Shown in pieces: positions 1 through 7,530 of a stretch of DNA of 64,000 nucleotides. A program made the position numbers and the translations under genes. How positions within the stretch are numbered: position 1 is the first letter of the stretch; each line of letters opens with the position of its first letter. The notes beneath the pieces were generated by a model. That model made no database searches and was not told the origin of the DNA. It was given only the letters and a program-made list of their open reading frames with translations. The stretch is from Endozoicomonas numazuensis (GTDB lineage: Bacteria > Pseudomonadota > Gammaproteobacteria > Pseudomonadales > Endozoicomonadaceae), in the NCBI RefSeq assembly GCF_000722635.1, contig NZ_JOKH01000001.1, positions 893,303 through 957,302 on the forward strand, given 5' to 3'.

Positions 1-168
1 CTAGGAGCCTGACCGAGAATAGGCAGGTCGGCCTAAAATCCAGAAAGAACGGCCCATTTTTCCGATAAATTTGATTGAATAGGCCCACTATTCGCACAAA
101 TTTATCGAAAAAATGGCCTCGTTCTACTGAATTTTATTCTTGACCACTATTCTCGGTCAGGCTCCTAG
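1..168. repeat. MITE-like palindromic repeat, copy 1
   Basis: The ends are inverted repeats: the left end reads ctaggagcctgaccgagaat and the right end is its complement. Inside, a second inverted pair (around 61-72 and 98-110, containing ataaattt/aaatttat) could fold into a long hairpin. No ORF of a transposase type is present. The same terminal motif recurs at 165-270, 5370-5400, 42482-42647 and, as a fragment, near 43529, so this is a dispersed non-coding family. It abuts copy 2 and shares the ctag at the junction. Confidence 0.85.
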
Positions 169-270
169 GAGGCTGACCGAGAATAGACAGCCCGGCCTAA
201 AATCCAGAAAGAACGGCCATCTCTTCCACTGAATTTTATGCTCGGACGCTATTCTCGGTCAGCCTCCTAG
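165..270. repeat. MITE-like palindromic repeat, copy 2 (shorter)
   Basis: It has the same terminal inverted repeat as copy 1 (ggaggctgaccgagaatag and its complement), with a shorter core. It joins copy 1 at ctag (165-168). The right end at 270 is followed at once by an ORF fragment whose 5' part is missing, so the element, or a rearrangement it mediated, appears to have truncated a gene. Confidence 0.8.
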
Positions 271-272
271 CT

Positions 273-473
273 ATTGATAACGGTAAATTACTGTTCTTCT
301 CTGCCTTTCTGTACCGGCTCAATGGTAATGAATCAGAAGCCCAACACGCCCTGAATAGAGCCAGAGAGCTGATTCCTCCCAAACCCCTTATTTTTTTGGT
401 GCCTGTAAATAACAGGATCAGTAACAAGAAGCTGACAGGCTGCTCTCAGATACCGGAAACATGGCCGATATAA
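273..473 (+). pseudogene. 3' remnant of a TPR-like gene cut by a repeat
   Basis: One frame is open from the repeat edge to a TAA at 471-473 and has protein-like composition. It includes a segment YRLNGNESEAQHALNRAREL, which looks like the second half of a tetratricopeptide-type helical hairpin. There is no plausible start codon with a ribosome site, and the reading frame runs back into the repeat. I infer the C-terminal end of a gene whose 5' part was lost through the repeat. The parent protein is not identified; a neighbouring gene at 532 also ends in a TPR-like helical region, so the two may have belonged to one locus. Confidence 0.5.
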
Positions 474-531
474 GCCACATCCCCTGAACAACCAAGGGGC
501 CGTTTAAAGGTGTGACAGGCTGGAAGAAATC

Positions 532-1398
532 ATGAATACAGAAGCTGAATCCGTTGGTAACGTTATGTTAGATGAAAGCACTAGCCCATATCCGGGCTTA
601 TCCGAAAAAATGACACGCGCCGAGCTCAGCCAGAAGATAAAAGATGCTGTAGCTCAAAACCAAACGGAGCTACTGGAGTCACTTTTCTGCTTCATGCTGG
701 TCAATGAATATACACCCGAACAAATTAATCAGGAGCTGGATTATATTCGTGCGAATAATCCAGCCATTCAGGACTCTCTCATTCGCTGGAGTGAAGAGCC
801 TAAAGAAAAAAAGAAACTGAAGATTGCCGGCAAAGCGGTTTTTGTGGCGGTAGTGATTCATCATGCCAGTGGCAGTTTTGCCCCCGCCATTAAAGCCGTA
901 GAGAAATTCAAATCATTCAAAGATGCCCCCCATGAATTTGCCGAAGCCGTTGATGAACTTGAAATAAGCTCATGGCTGGGGCTTTTGAACCATGAGCTCG
1001 ATAATCAAGTCCCGCTCACCAATATTATGCGACAGATTGAGGCTCTTAGACTGAAGCATATATGGTCAAAAGATCTGGCCGTGTTTGCCATACCAGTGAC
1101 TACCGCTTTTTTCCGTGAACAGGCCAATGAAAAGCTGCTTGATGGTGATTTTATTGGGGCTTATCGCGATTTGGAGCAGGCACTGAAACTATCCGAAGAA
1201 GACAAATCTGCCACATATCAGGCTTATGCTGACTGCATTGTACGACAGGTGAATGATCCTTTGTTTCGGTCCAGAGCCAGTAAGAAAGATCTGGAGAAAC
1301 TCAGTGCAAAAATGGAGTACCTTCATGACGTTGATTTCTGGACACCTGAACTGGATATCGGGCGCTTTCACCTTAAAAACATGATTGGTGAGATCTAG
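532..1398 (+). CDS. Uncharacterised 288-aa helical protein
   Basis: I do not recognise this family. The ATG is preceded by a ribosome site (ggaag, about 5 nt upstream). The protein is mainly helical and charged, has no signal peptide, and contains one moderately hydrophobic stretch near residues 105-120 after a lysine-rich patch (KEKKKLKI). Residues 225-255 (DGDFIGAYRDLEQALKLSEE) resemble a TPR-like pair. It faces the tyrosine phosphatase gene tail to tail, 29 bp away, and follows a repeat-truncated gene, so it sits in an accessory region. A role in host interaction is only a guess from that context. Confidence 0.7.
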   Translation: MNTEAESVGNVMLDESTSPYPGLSEKMTRAELSQKIKDAVAQNQTELLESLFCFMLVNEYTPEQINQELDYIRANNPAIQDSLIRWSEEPKEKKKLKIAGKAVFVAVVIHHASGSFAPAIKAVEKFKSFKDAPHEFAEAVDELEISSWLGLLNHELDNQVPLTNIMRQIEALRLKHIWSKDLAVFAIPVTTAFFREQANEKLLDGDFIGAYRDLEQALKLSEEDKSATYQAYADCIVRQVNDPLFRSRASKKDLEKLSAKMEYLHDVDFWTPELDIGRFHLKNMIGEI

Positions 1399-1427
1399 CC
1401 CGGAAGCTTCAATAAATTTCAGTTGCT

Positions 1428-2450
1428 TTAAGCCTCTTCCGAACTGGAATCTGGCTCAGAGTCTGTCAGACCACAGAAGCTGTTCACCTGTGCAATGACT
1501 TCTTGGGAACTTAAGCCCGTCAACTCTTTCAACACCCTGAGCAAGAAATAAAATTGATCAGGCGTTGTCACAAATCGGGCGTCAATACGATCTCCCCGAG
1601 CCTGAACAATCAGCTCAGCCAGTTTCGCAACAGCCGTTTCTTTCACCAGTATTTCCGACGCTTCCAGCAGAATCAGGTTCATAACCATAACCAGTGCTCC
1701 TGATCGACCCAGACCTGCCCGGCAATGAATCAAGGGAGGTCGCCTCAGAGCAATCAGTTTTCTGCCAAACTTGATTAAACGTTTCGCGCTTGAATAACCG
1801 GCTGAGTCTGGCCAGTCAGTGACCTTGTAGAGTTTAACTCGAGCAGAGGATTGCCCTGCTTCCTTAACCCTGAGTTTGATTCGCTCAAATGTTCTGTGAG
1901 TATTCTCTGAACGGCCTGACTCTGAAGTTTTCTGGGTAACAGTGATCGGTCCACTGGCGATCACTCGGGCTCTGTCAGGAAAATAATCGCCACTGGCACC
2001 AGCCTCGTTGATGTTTACAATCACCGGAACCTGTTCTCTGAGAATAAAGTTCCAGAAGGGAAAAAATTCGCCCAGATCCGGCCTGGGACAAACTCGGGCA
2101 ATAATGTCTCCCGGTTCACCGATATCATGGATATTCAGAATATTAACTGAGGCTCGACTTTCTGCTTTCCGTGGCAAGGGGACAGAACGAAGCGCTCCCC
2201 AAAGCTCGCCTGCAGCCTCGTTTAATGTATCGACTTTTTCTTTATCCGCTTTCTCAATGCTCCTGTCAGGAAGCTTCACCCCCTGAACCTCGGATTGAGA
2301 CTCTGAAGTGACCTGCGGCCTGGGGTTCTCACTCTCTACCCTGGAAGGGCCTTCCTGAAAGGGAGGAACAATAGCCATCGGCTTATGATCTGGATTGATT
2401 CTGTCTATAACCTCACCTCCTATGGATGGAATGCCCCCTTTGAACAGCAT
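1428..2450 (-). CDS. Classical-type protein tyrosine phosphatase, effector-like
   Basis: The C-terminal half carries the PTP signature HCRAGLGRSG (catalytic Cys243, Arg249, Ser250) and, about 28 residues before it, a WPD loop (TDWPD, general acid Asp215). This C-x5-R plus WPD arrangement is that of classical tyrosine phosphatases such as YopH and SptP, which dephosphorylate host proteins. The first 80 residues are polar and low in complexity (many Ser, Glu, Pro), as in the secretion and chaperone regions of injected effectors; no Sec signal is visible. The ATG has only a weak ribosome site, and Met25 is an alternative start. Catalytic residues are intact. The effector role is inferred from domain type and context. 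Confidence 0.85.
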   Translation of the reverse strand: MLFKGGIPSIGGEVIDRINPDHKPMAIVPPFQEGPSRVESENPRPQVTSESQSEVQGVKLPDRSIEKADKEKVDTLNEAAGELWGALRSVPLPRKAESRASVNILNIHDIGEPGDIIARVCPRPDLGEFFPFWNFILREQVPVIVNINEAGASGDYFPDRARVIASGPITVTQKTSESGRSENTHRTFERIKLRVKEAGQSSARVKLYKVTDWPDSAGYSSAKRLIKFGRKLIALRRPPLIHCRAGLGRSGALVMVMNLILLEASEILVKETAVAKLAELIVQARGDRIDARFVTTPDQFYFLLRVLKELTGLSSQEVIAQVNSFCGLTDSEPDSSSEEA

Positions 2451-2528
2451 CCCTGTATAAAATATCGTCGATAACTCAGCTAATTCCAGAGGCCTGCTTC
2501 TCCCTGATGCATTATTTCCAACAGAAAC

Positions 2529-2557
2529 TTGCTTACTGACTTATCCCCGCTTAGCAT
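2529..2557 (+). promoter_or_regulatory. Possible sigma70 promoter for the ribB leader
   Basis: A TTGCTT hexamer and a TAGCAT hexamer are separated by 17 bp, and transcription would begin just ahead of the riboswitch at about 2580. Each hexamer matches consensus only partly (3/6 and 4/6), so this is suggested mainly by position. Confidence 0.35.
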
Positions 2558-2579
2558 GGCCGTATCAGACAAGATCTGA

Positions 2580-2731
2580 CTTATTCTCAGGGCGGGGTGA
2601 AACTCCCCACCGGCGGTAATTGTCCAGATGTCAGACAAAAGCCCGCGAGCGCCTGTTGTTCAGTACAACAGGGTCAGCAGATCTGGTGCGAATCCAGAGC
2701 CGACGGTTATAGTCCGGATAGGAGAGAATGA
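2580..2731 (+). ncRNA. FMN riboswitch (RFN element)
   Basis: The conserved RFN blocks are present in order: a cttattctcagggcggggtg opening, aactccccaccggcggtaat, an extended variable hairpin with complementary tgttgt/acaaca arms, agcccgcgagcgcc, gatctggtgcgaatccagagc, gccgacggttatagtccgga and a closing ggagagaatgaag. It lies 120 nt upstream of ribB, its normal target in gammaproteobacteria. Binding FMN should reduce ribB expression. A short hairpin (2779-2797, acaggaac/gttcctgt) downstream may belong to the expression platform. Confidence 0.97.
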
Positions 2732-2851
2732 AGAGCGAACTTTCTGTGATTTGCTCTGGATAACTTTATCTGCCTGAAACAGGAACGTTGTTCCTGTCTG
2801 TGTTCGTTCCTGTGCCCTGATTCTGGTAAACCCGATATAAGAGCTTTTTCC

Positions 2852-3505
2852 ATGAATCAGTCTTTATTAGAGCCTTTTGGCAACCCACTCCAGCGTGTAG
2901 AAAGAGCCATTGAGGCGCTTCGCAGAGGCGAAGGTGTCATTCTTGTGGATGATGAAAATCGGGAAAACGAAGGCGACCTGATTTTTGCCGCTGAAACCAT
3001 CACCAACAAACAGATGGCTCAGCTGATCCGCGAATGCAGTGGTATCGTCTGCCTGTGCTTAACCGATGAAAAACTGAAATCCCTGGACCTACCCCCTATG
3101 GTCGAGGACAACTCCAGCAGTTATGGCACAGCCTTCACTGTCACTATTGAAGCCAAAGAAGGTGTCACCACCGGTGTATCTGCAGCAGACAGAGTCACCA
3201 CCATTAAAACGGCTATAAAAGATGGCTGTCGACCTGATGACCTTGCCCGGCCAGGTCATGTATTCCCGCTAAGAGCACGACCCAATGGGGTACTGGACAG
3301 AAGAGGACACACGGAAGGCACCGTCGACCTTGCCGTTCTGGCTGGCTACAAGCCCGCAGGTGTTCTTTGCGAACTCACCCATGAAGACGGTGAAATGATG
3401 CGCCTGCCAGCCCTCGTGGAATTTGCCAGCGCTCATGAACTGCCTGTTCTGACCATTGAAGACCTGGTCAGTTACCGTCTGATCCAGTTGAAAAAAACCG
3501 CTTAG
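2852..3505 (+). CDS. ribB: 3,4-dihydroxy-2-butanone 4-phosphate synthase
   Basis: RibB converts ribulose 5-phosphate to 3,4-dihydroxy-2-butanone 4-phosphate and formate in riboflavin synthesis. The protein is 217 residues, the same length as E. coli RibB. It shows the acidic metal- and substrate-binding motif [11 protein letters not shown] near residue 33 and the conserved [10 protein letters not shown] and [12 protein letters not shown] motifs. There is no GTP cyclohydrolase II domain, so this is the stand-alone form. The FMN riboswitch upstream makes flavin feedback control likely. The last 4 bp overlap the 3' end of the convergent TetR gene, and no terminator is visible between them. Confidence 0.97.
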   Translation: MNQSLLEPFGNPLQRVERAIEALRRGEGVILVDDENRENEGDLIFAAETITNKQMAQLIRECSGIVCLCLTDEKLKSLDLPPMVEDNSSSYGTAFTVTIEAKEGVTTGVSAADRVTTIKTAIKDGCRPDDLARPGHVFPLRARPNGVLDRRGHTEGTVDLAVLAGYKPAGVLCELTHEDGEMMRLPALVEFASAHELPVLTIEDLVSYRLIQLKKTA

Positions 3506-4089
3506 TTTTCAAACAGTCCCTTCATTGCCGGAGTCAACAGTGCCTGCATGCGCCATGGCTCCGGCGACAGTCGACTCATTACTTTCAGGGACCAGATAAT
3601 TCCCATCAAGAATACGGCTAATTGTTCGCAATCAGCACTTTGGGAAAGATCTCCTTCAGATTTGGCTCTCTCAAGAACCTCAGTAAAGCACTGCTCCAAT
3701 CTGACCAACAACTGGCTGACCAGATGACAAACATTGTCATTCTGCCCTGACATTTCCAGAAGGGTATTAATCAGCAAGCAACCATCTGAAGAGCAATCAC
3801 CGGTTGCCTCAAAGATCATATGTTGCAAAAGGGATTCAATCCCTTCTTTTGCAGTGATACTGCTATTCACTCGCCGGCGCACATCCGACTCCAACTCATT
3901 GGTATAGTGTTCCAATGCTGCGAGTAATAGCCCTTCTTTATTGCCATAGGCACTGTATAGACTTCCGGGACGAACCCCTGTCACCTTCACCAGGTCGCTA
4001 ACAGGTGTGGCCTGATAGCCTTGCTTCCAGAAAAGGTGCATTGCCTGAGCGGTCACCTTCTCTTTATTGTACTGCTGTGGTCTGGCCAT
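3502..4089 (-). CDS. TetR/AcrR-family transcriptional regulator
   Basis: The N-terminal 50 residues form a TetR helix-turn-helix: [20 protein letters not shown] followed by [20 protein letters not shown]. The remaining 140 residues form a helical ligand and dimer domain with several cysteines (SSDGCLLIN), typical of the AcrR-like subgroup with one-domain repressors of 190-200 residues. The ATG at 4089 is well placed. The next gene upstream on the same strand, a VOC dioxygenase-type protein, lies 380 bp away with a repeat in between, so it is a possible but unproven target. The ligand is unknown. Confidence 0.88.
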   Translation of the reverse strand: MARPQQYNKEKVTAQAMHLFWKQGYQATPVSDLVKVTGVRPGSLYSAYGNKEGLLLAALEHYTNELESDVRRRVNSSITAKEGIESLLQHMIFEATGDCSSDGCLLINTLLEMSGQNDNVCHLVSQLLVRLEQCFTEVLERAKSEGDLSQSADCEQLAVFLMGIIWSLKVMSRLSPEPWRMQALLTPAMKGLFEN

Positions 4090-4113
4090 GACCGAACCTT
4101 CTGTAAGTATTTA

Positions 4114-4242
4114 TATACCCATCGCCTTTCAAGATGCTACGTTGTTGCCAGCGTTCGCTCACCCTGATCACCTACTACTTGCAGGCTCACAGGGCTTCGT
4201 TCACTTGTCGCCTGGTAGCATCTTGAAATCCAATGGGTATAC
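4114..4242. repeat. Inverted-repeat element, tatacccat family
   Basis: The ends are near-perfect inverted repeats: tatacccat with tttcaagatgctac on the left, and gtagcatcttgaaa with atgggtata on the right, across about 129 bp. It has no coding content and lies in the promoter region of the TetR gene. It is a MITE- or REP-like element, different from the family at position 1. Confidence 0.75.
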
Positions 4243-4472
4243 TGACCCGCTTATTTATAGACGGCACTGTAATGCTTGCAAGGTCATTTACTCAAATGAT
4301 CAACATATTATGTTCTATCAAGATAAGCAGTCAGAACAAAATCAACCCAAATAGCCTCTCCCACGCCTGGCTACACTGATATCTGCATAAATCAACGCCT
4401 TCACGATCAATGCAATGATCCGGACTGCAATAAACTCCACATTGATTTTGAACGTCAGAAAGATTTTCCGGA
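4243..4472. other. Intergenic stretch, no gene seen
   Basis: Together with the repeat at 4114-4242, this makes up the gap between the TetR gene and the VOC gene. The ORFs crossing it lack coding character. A regulator operator may lie here, but I see no clear palindrome. Confidence 0.5.
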
Positions 4473-4985
4473 TCAGCCAGAATAGGCGCCTGAAGAGTAA
4501 GTCAGCTCATAGCTGTGGGAATAAATTTCCAGAATGTTGCCAAAAGGGTCTTCCATATAAACCATCCGGTAGGGCTTTTCACCCGGATAGTAATATCGAA
4601 CGGGCATCCGCTGTTTGCCACCATGTCGAACTATACGCTCTGCCAAACCTTCCAGATCTGGATCCTGGACACAGAAATGAAAAACGCCGGTTTTCCAATA
4701 CTCAAAGTTATTCTCCGGCTGTTGTTGCTGCGGAAACTGAAACAATTCAACACCTATCCGATCCCCTGTTGATAAGTGCGCTATTCGAAACGATGACCAG
4801 CCTTCACCAAAAACATCGGTGCACATAAGACCAATCGCACTGTCATCTTCAGTAATATCAGTAGGCGGCATGATCAAATACCACCCCATTACTTCGGTAT
4901 AGAACTCTACTGCCTTTTCAAGATCAGGCACAGAGATACCAATATGACTGAAGTTTCTTGGGTATGAATGGGTATGACTACTCAC
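4473..4985 (-). CDS. VOC-family (glyoxalase/dioxygenase-like) protein
   Basis: This 170-residue protein has two beta-alpha-beta-beta-beta units typical of the vicinal oxygen chelate fold. Likely metal ligands are His14 (NFSHIGISVPDLEKAVEFY), Glu in VELFQF, His in VFHFCVQDPD and Glu in GNILEIYSHSYE. The family includes glyoxalase I, extradiol dioxygenases and antibiotic-resistance proteins; the substrate cannot be read from sequence. The start is GTG, with gagg 7 nt upstream. Its nearest same-strand neighbour is the TetR regulator, which could control it. Confidence 0.88.
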   Translation of the reverse strand: MSSHTHSYPRNFSHIGISVPDLEKAVEFYTEVMGWYLIMPPTDITEDDSAIGLMCTDVFGEGWSSFRIAHLSTGDRIGVELFQFPQQQQPENNFEYWKTGVFHFCVQDPDLEGLAERIVRHGGKQRMPVRYYYPGEKPYRMVYMEDPFGNILEIYSHSYELTYSSGAYSG

Positions 4986-5056
4986 CTTATAACCTCACGC
5001 AATAGTTACGCAATAAAAGGGACAGTCAGAGAATAGCTGAAACTCAGCCAGTTACA

Positions 5057-5347
5057 TCATTGTCCTGAAAGTCCAACCAAGCCATTGACGTTAACCTTTT
5101 TATATTCTGAAGGTAGGAACCAGTCAGGAAATATTGCGATGGATCGTTCAGGCTCGACTTCTTCAACAGGCTCGATAATCAATCGACACTCACGACAATA
5201 GCCGTTAATACTCTGAGCAGCTCCTTGATCCAACAAGTAAAAAAGAGCCTTGCCAAAACACTGAAGACAGATCGTGACAGAATGTCTAAAGCCTAAGACA
5301 GACGAGATGAATACTACGACCAATACCTGGGCCAACCAACTGGCCAA
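5057..5347 (-). CDS. Small hypothetical protein with two CxxC pairs
   Basis: I do not recognise this 96-residue ORF. It begins with a hydrophobic segment (residues 4-19), then has CLQC and, 20 residues later, CREC, an arrangement that could bind zinc or an iron-sulphur cluster. An acidic stretch (EPVEEVEPE) follows. The start would be TTG with no clear ribosome site, and a mobile-repeat fragment lies just upstream (5370-5400), so it may be a truncated gene rather than a complete one. Confidence 0.4.
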   Translation of the reverse strand: MASWLAQVLVVVFISSVLGFRHSVTICLQCFGKALFYLLDQGAAQSINGYCRECRLIIEPVEEVEPERSIAIFPDWFLPSEYKKVNVNGLVGLSGQ

Positions 5348-5369
5348 TTATCGGGATGGGATACAGGCC

Positions 5370-5400
5370 AGGAGGCTGACCGAGAATAGACTCCTAGGAG
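5370..5400. repeat. Collapsed copy of the ctaggagcctgaccgag repeat
   Basis: It contains one full terminal motif (ggaggctgaccgagaatag) followed directly by a short remnant of the opposite end (ctcctag). The core is missing, as if deleted between the two arms. It lies 10 bp beyond the 3' end of the AEC gene. Confidence 0.7.
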
Positions 5401-5409
5401 AGGGAATAA

Positions 5410-6363
5410 TCAGACCACCCCGACCGATCTCATAAAGAAAATACCTGCACTCACAACGGGCAGAGAACCCAGGGTCGTTAGAACAATAATATTGGCAGCC
5501 AGCGGTGCATTTCCATTAAAGGCTTTCGCCATGACAAAACTGGCGACCGCTGTCGGACAGGAAAACAGCAGGAATACCACACTCAACTCCATGCCGTTAT
5601 AACCCATCACCCAGGCCAGAGGGACCATAATCAATGGCAGCCATACCACCTTAAGCAGAGAAGCCCACAGGGAAGCCAGACTGGTTTCTTTCAAGGCCTG
5701 AACACTCAATGTACCGCCAATGCCAAGGAGCGCCAGAGGCAGTGAAATCTGGGCAAAGTAACGACCTACCTTGTCCACAACGGAAGGGATTCCAATACCA
5801 CTCAGACTCACCAGCACACCCAGAACCACTGCGATAATCAAAGGATTGGTGATCAAGTCGGTGATCATTCCACGAATGCTGAGAGAGGCACCGGATTGCT
5901 GTGAATAAACCCCGAGAACGACCACTGAACAGACATTAAACAGGGGGATGATAAATGCCATCATCAAAGACATAAGTGCTACGCCTGGATCTCCATACAT
6001 ATTGGCCACCAGCGCCAGACCAATAATCGCCAGATTCCCCCTGGCTGCTCCCTGAATAAACACGCCACGGTCTTCCCTTTTCTCTGTTACCTTGAGAGAT
6101 ACCAGCCACGCCAGGAAAAAGCCTGCCAGAGATCCCACAAAGGCCAGCCCAACCAGCATAGGGTCAAGCCCGGCAGAACGATCCAGATTGGAAAGACTCA
6201 GGAAAATAACGGCAGGCAGGGCAAAGTTGAAAACAAGACGAGAGGAAACGCTGATAAAATGATCATCAATCACACCCTTTTTCTTAAACAGAATACCCGC
6301 CAATAACATGACACAAACCGGGAGGGTAATCTCAGCAGTAAACAACAGTGTTTCCAGGAGCAT
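5410..6363 (-). CDS. AEC-family (auxin efflux carrier-like) transporter
   Basis: The protein of 317 residues has about ten hydrophobic segments in two halves. It starts near the membrane (LLFTAEITLPVCVMLLAGIL) and has the family pattern FNFALPAVIFLSL in the first half and FSCPTAVASFVMAKAFNG in the second. AEC proteins such as MdcF-like carriers move malonate, malate or related organic acids across the inner membrane. No partner enzyme is adjacent, so the substrate is unknown. The ATG at 6363 follows a short leader, and the gene appears to be transcribed alone. Confidence 0.9.
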   Translation of the reverse strand: MLLETLLFTAEITLPVCVMLLAGILFKKKGVIDDHFISVSSRLVFNFALPAVIFLSLSNLDRSAGLDPMLVGLAFVGSLAGFFLAWLVSLKVTEKREDRGVFIQGAARGNLAIIGLALVANMYGDPGVALMSLMMAFIIPLFNVCSVVVLGVYSQQSGASLSIRGMITDLITNPLIIAVVLGVLVSLSGIGIPSVVDKVGRYFAQISLPLALLGIGGTLSVQALKETSLASLWASLLKVVWLPLIMVPLAWVMGYNGMELSVVFLLFSCPTAVASFVMAKAFNGNAPLAANIIVLTTLGSLPVVSAGIFFMRSVGVV

Positions 6364-6470
6364 AGACTTACTTCTTTATTGTCAGCCAAACGGGCTCATC
6401 CTAAAACACAGGCCTGACTTCTACCAACCGCTCATTTCACAACTCAAGGTAAGAGAGACTCAGTAACCGA

Positions 6471-6677
6471 TCATTTATTTTTCTTAATGAGTACAATCTG
6501 AGTACAATCTGAGTAAAATCTGAGTAAAATCGCACGACTGTGACAATCTAAAGCACACTCTCCACAACCAGTACATAATTCAGTATCAACTCTGGCTTTC
6601 TTCTTTAACTGAACCGAAAGGGCACCCGTTTCGCAGGATTCAATGCAAAGACTGCAAGGTTGTCCAGTTTTACTGCC
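6471..6677 (-). pseudogene. Start-less dicluster ferredoxin (4Fe-4S) fragment
   Basis: One frame encodes QPCSLCIESCETGALSV, then DTELCTGCGECALDCHSRAI. The second is a perfect CxxCxxCxxxC 4Fe-4S motif, and the first is a CxxCxxxC set like those of NapF-type ferredoxins. The frame opens after a TGA that overlaps the end of the glycosylase gene, and no ATG, GTG or TTG occurs before the first cysteine. It is therefore either a decayed gene missing its 5' part or an unusual coupled ORF. Its 3' end runs through four 11-bp tandem repeats, which alter the C-terminus. Confidence 0.55.
6488..6531. repeat. 11-bp tandem repeat, four copies
   Basis: The unit tgagtacaatc occurs twice, followed by two copies of tgagtaaaatc, with no gaps. 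Because 11 is not a multiple of 3, gain or loss of a unit would change the frame at the 3' end of the ferredoxin-like ORF that overlaps it. Confidence 0.9.
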
Positions 6678-7380
6678 TCAGATCAATCAAAACCTGGACA
6701 TGATTATCACCCACGCCAAAAGCCAATAACCTACTGAGCTCGGTCAGGGAACGACCACTACTCTCCCTGAGTTGATTGAAAAATAACTGGATGGCTTTCT
6801 GGCTTTTCTGACTACCCGCACTGCCTTCAATGATTTTCATCGCTCTGAAGTAACCTTCAACATCGCGAGTCATCAGGAACGTATCCTTGCCAAGAGTTCG
6901 TAAAGCATAAGGCCCTGTATTCCCCCCAAGGCGACTTCCGTGCTTTTTCAGATAAGCCCAGAGCCCTATGATATCGTCCTCTGGCCAGGTCCCGACAAAC
7001 TCGGCAAAGCTGCTTCCGCGTTGCTGCACATCATGGATCATCAGGGCGTTTTCTCGAATGCTCCAAACTTTCTTAAGATGGCGAATGATCTTGGGGTCGG
7101 TCGCTTTTCGCTCCAGCATGTCGTCGGGCATCATCAACAATTTCTCAATATCAAAGCCCCAGAATACCTCTTCGAAATCAGGCCATTTCTGATCCACTAT
7201 TCTCCAGACAAAGCCACTCTGAAAAACCTTTCGGGTCAACTCTGCAAGATACCGATCATCTGGAATGCTTTTCAATTGTTGATTGGCAAGGGGTTTTTCC
7301 AGCAAGGATTCGACAGCGCTTTCTCCCCCCTTGCGTTCACAGGCTCGTTCAAAAATGACGTCATAGCTTTCTGGCTTCAT
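6670..7380 (-). CDS. DNA-3-methyladenine glycosylase I-like protein
   Basis: The sequence resembles the Tag/COG2818 glycosylases, which remove 3-methyladenine from alkylated DNA: SYDVIFERACERKGG at the N-terminus, WPDFEEVFWGFDIEKLL in the middle, and a helical C-terminal half. It is about 236 residues against 187 for E. coli Tag, and belongs to the longer variant that lacks some of the classical zinc-binding residues. The start is ATG at 7380 with ggag 5 nt upstream; a GTG two codons earlier is less likely. The 3' end overlaps the ferredoxin fragment by 8 nt. Confidence 0.75.
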   Translation of the reverse strand: MKPESYDVIFERACERKGGESAVESLLEKPLANQQLKSIPDDRYLAELTRKVFQSGFVWRIVDQKWPDFEEVFWGFDIEKLLMMPDDMLERKATDPKIIRHLKKVWSIRENALMIHDVQQRGSSFAEFVGTWPEDDIIGLWAYLKKHGSRLGGNTGPYALRTLGKDTFLMTRDVEGYFRAMKIIEGSAGSQKSQKAIQLFFNQLRESSGRSLTELSRLLAFGVGDNHVQVLIDLRQ

Positions 7381-7530
7381 GGTCACTCCATGTTCCTGGC
7401 AACGGTTTGTCGAGAGTGTATACAGTGCTCAATTGAAATTGAACATTGATACTTTCCGATAAAATGTGTAATACATAGGAGCATTCTTGCAGAAAACCTG
7501 ACTAAACGGTTAACAACAGTAGAACAAGAT

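Noticed and set aside
236-427. 63-codon minus-strand ORF
   Set aside because: It overlaps the repeat and the plus-strand TPR-like frame, which has better protein composition; no ribosome site was seen.
2779-2797. Intrinsic terminator within the ribB leader
   Set aside because: The hairpin (acaggaac/gttcctgt) is not followed by a T tract, so I mention it only as a possible part of the expression platform.
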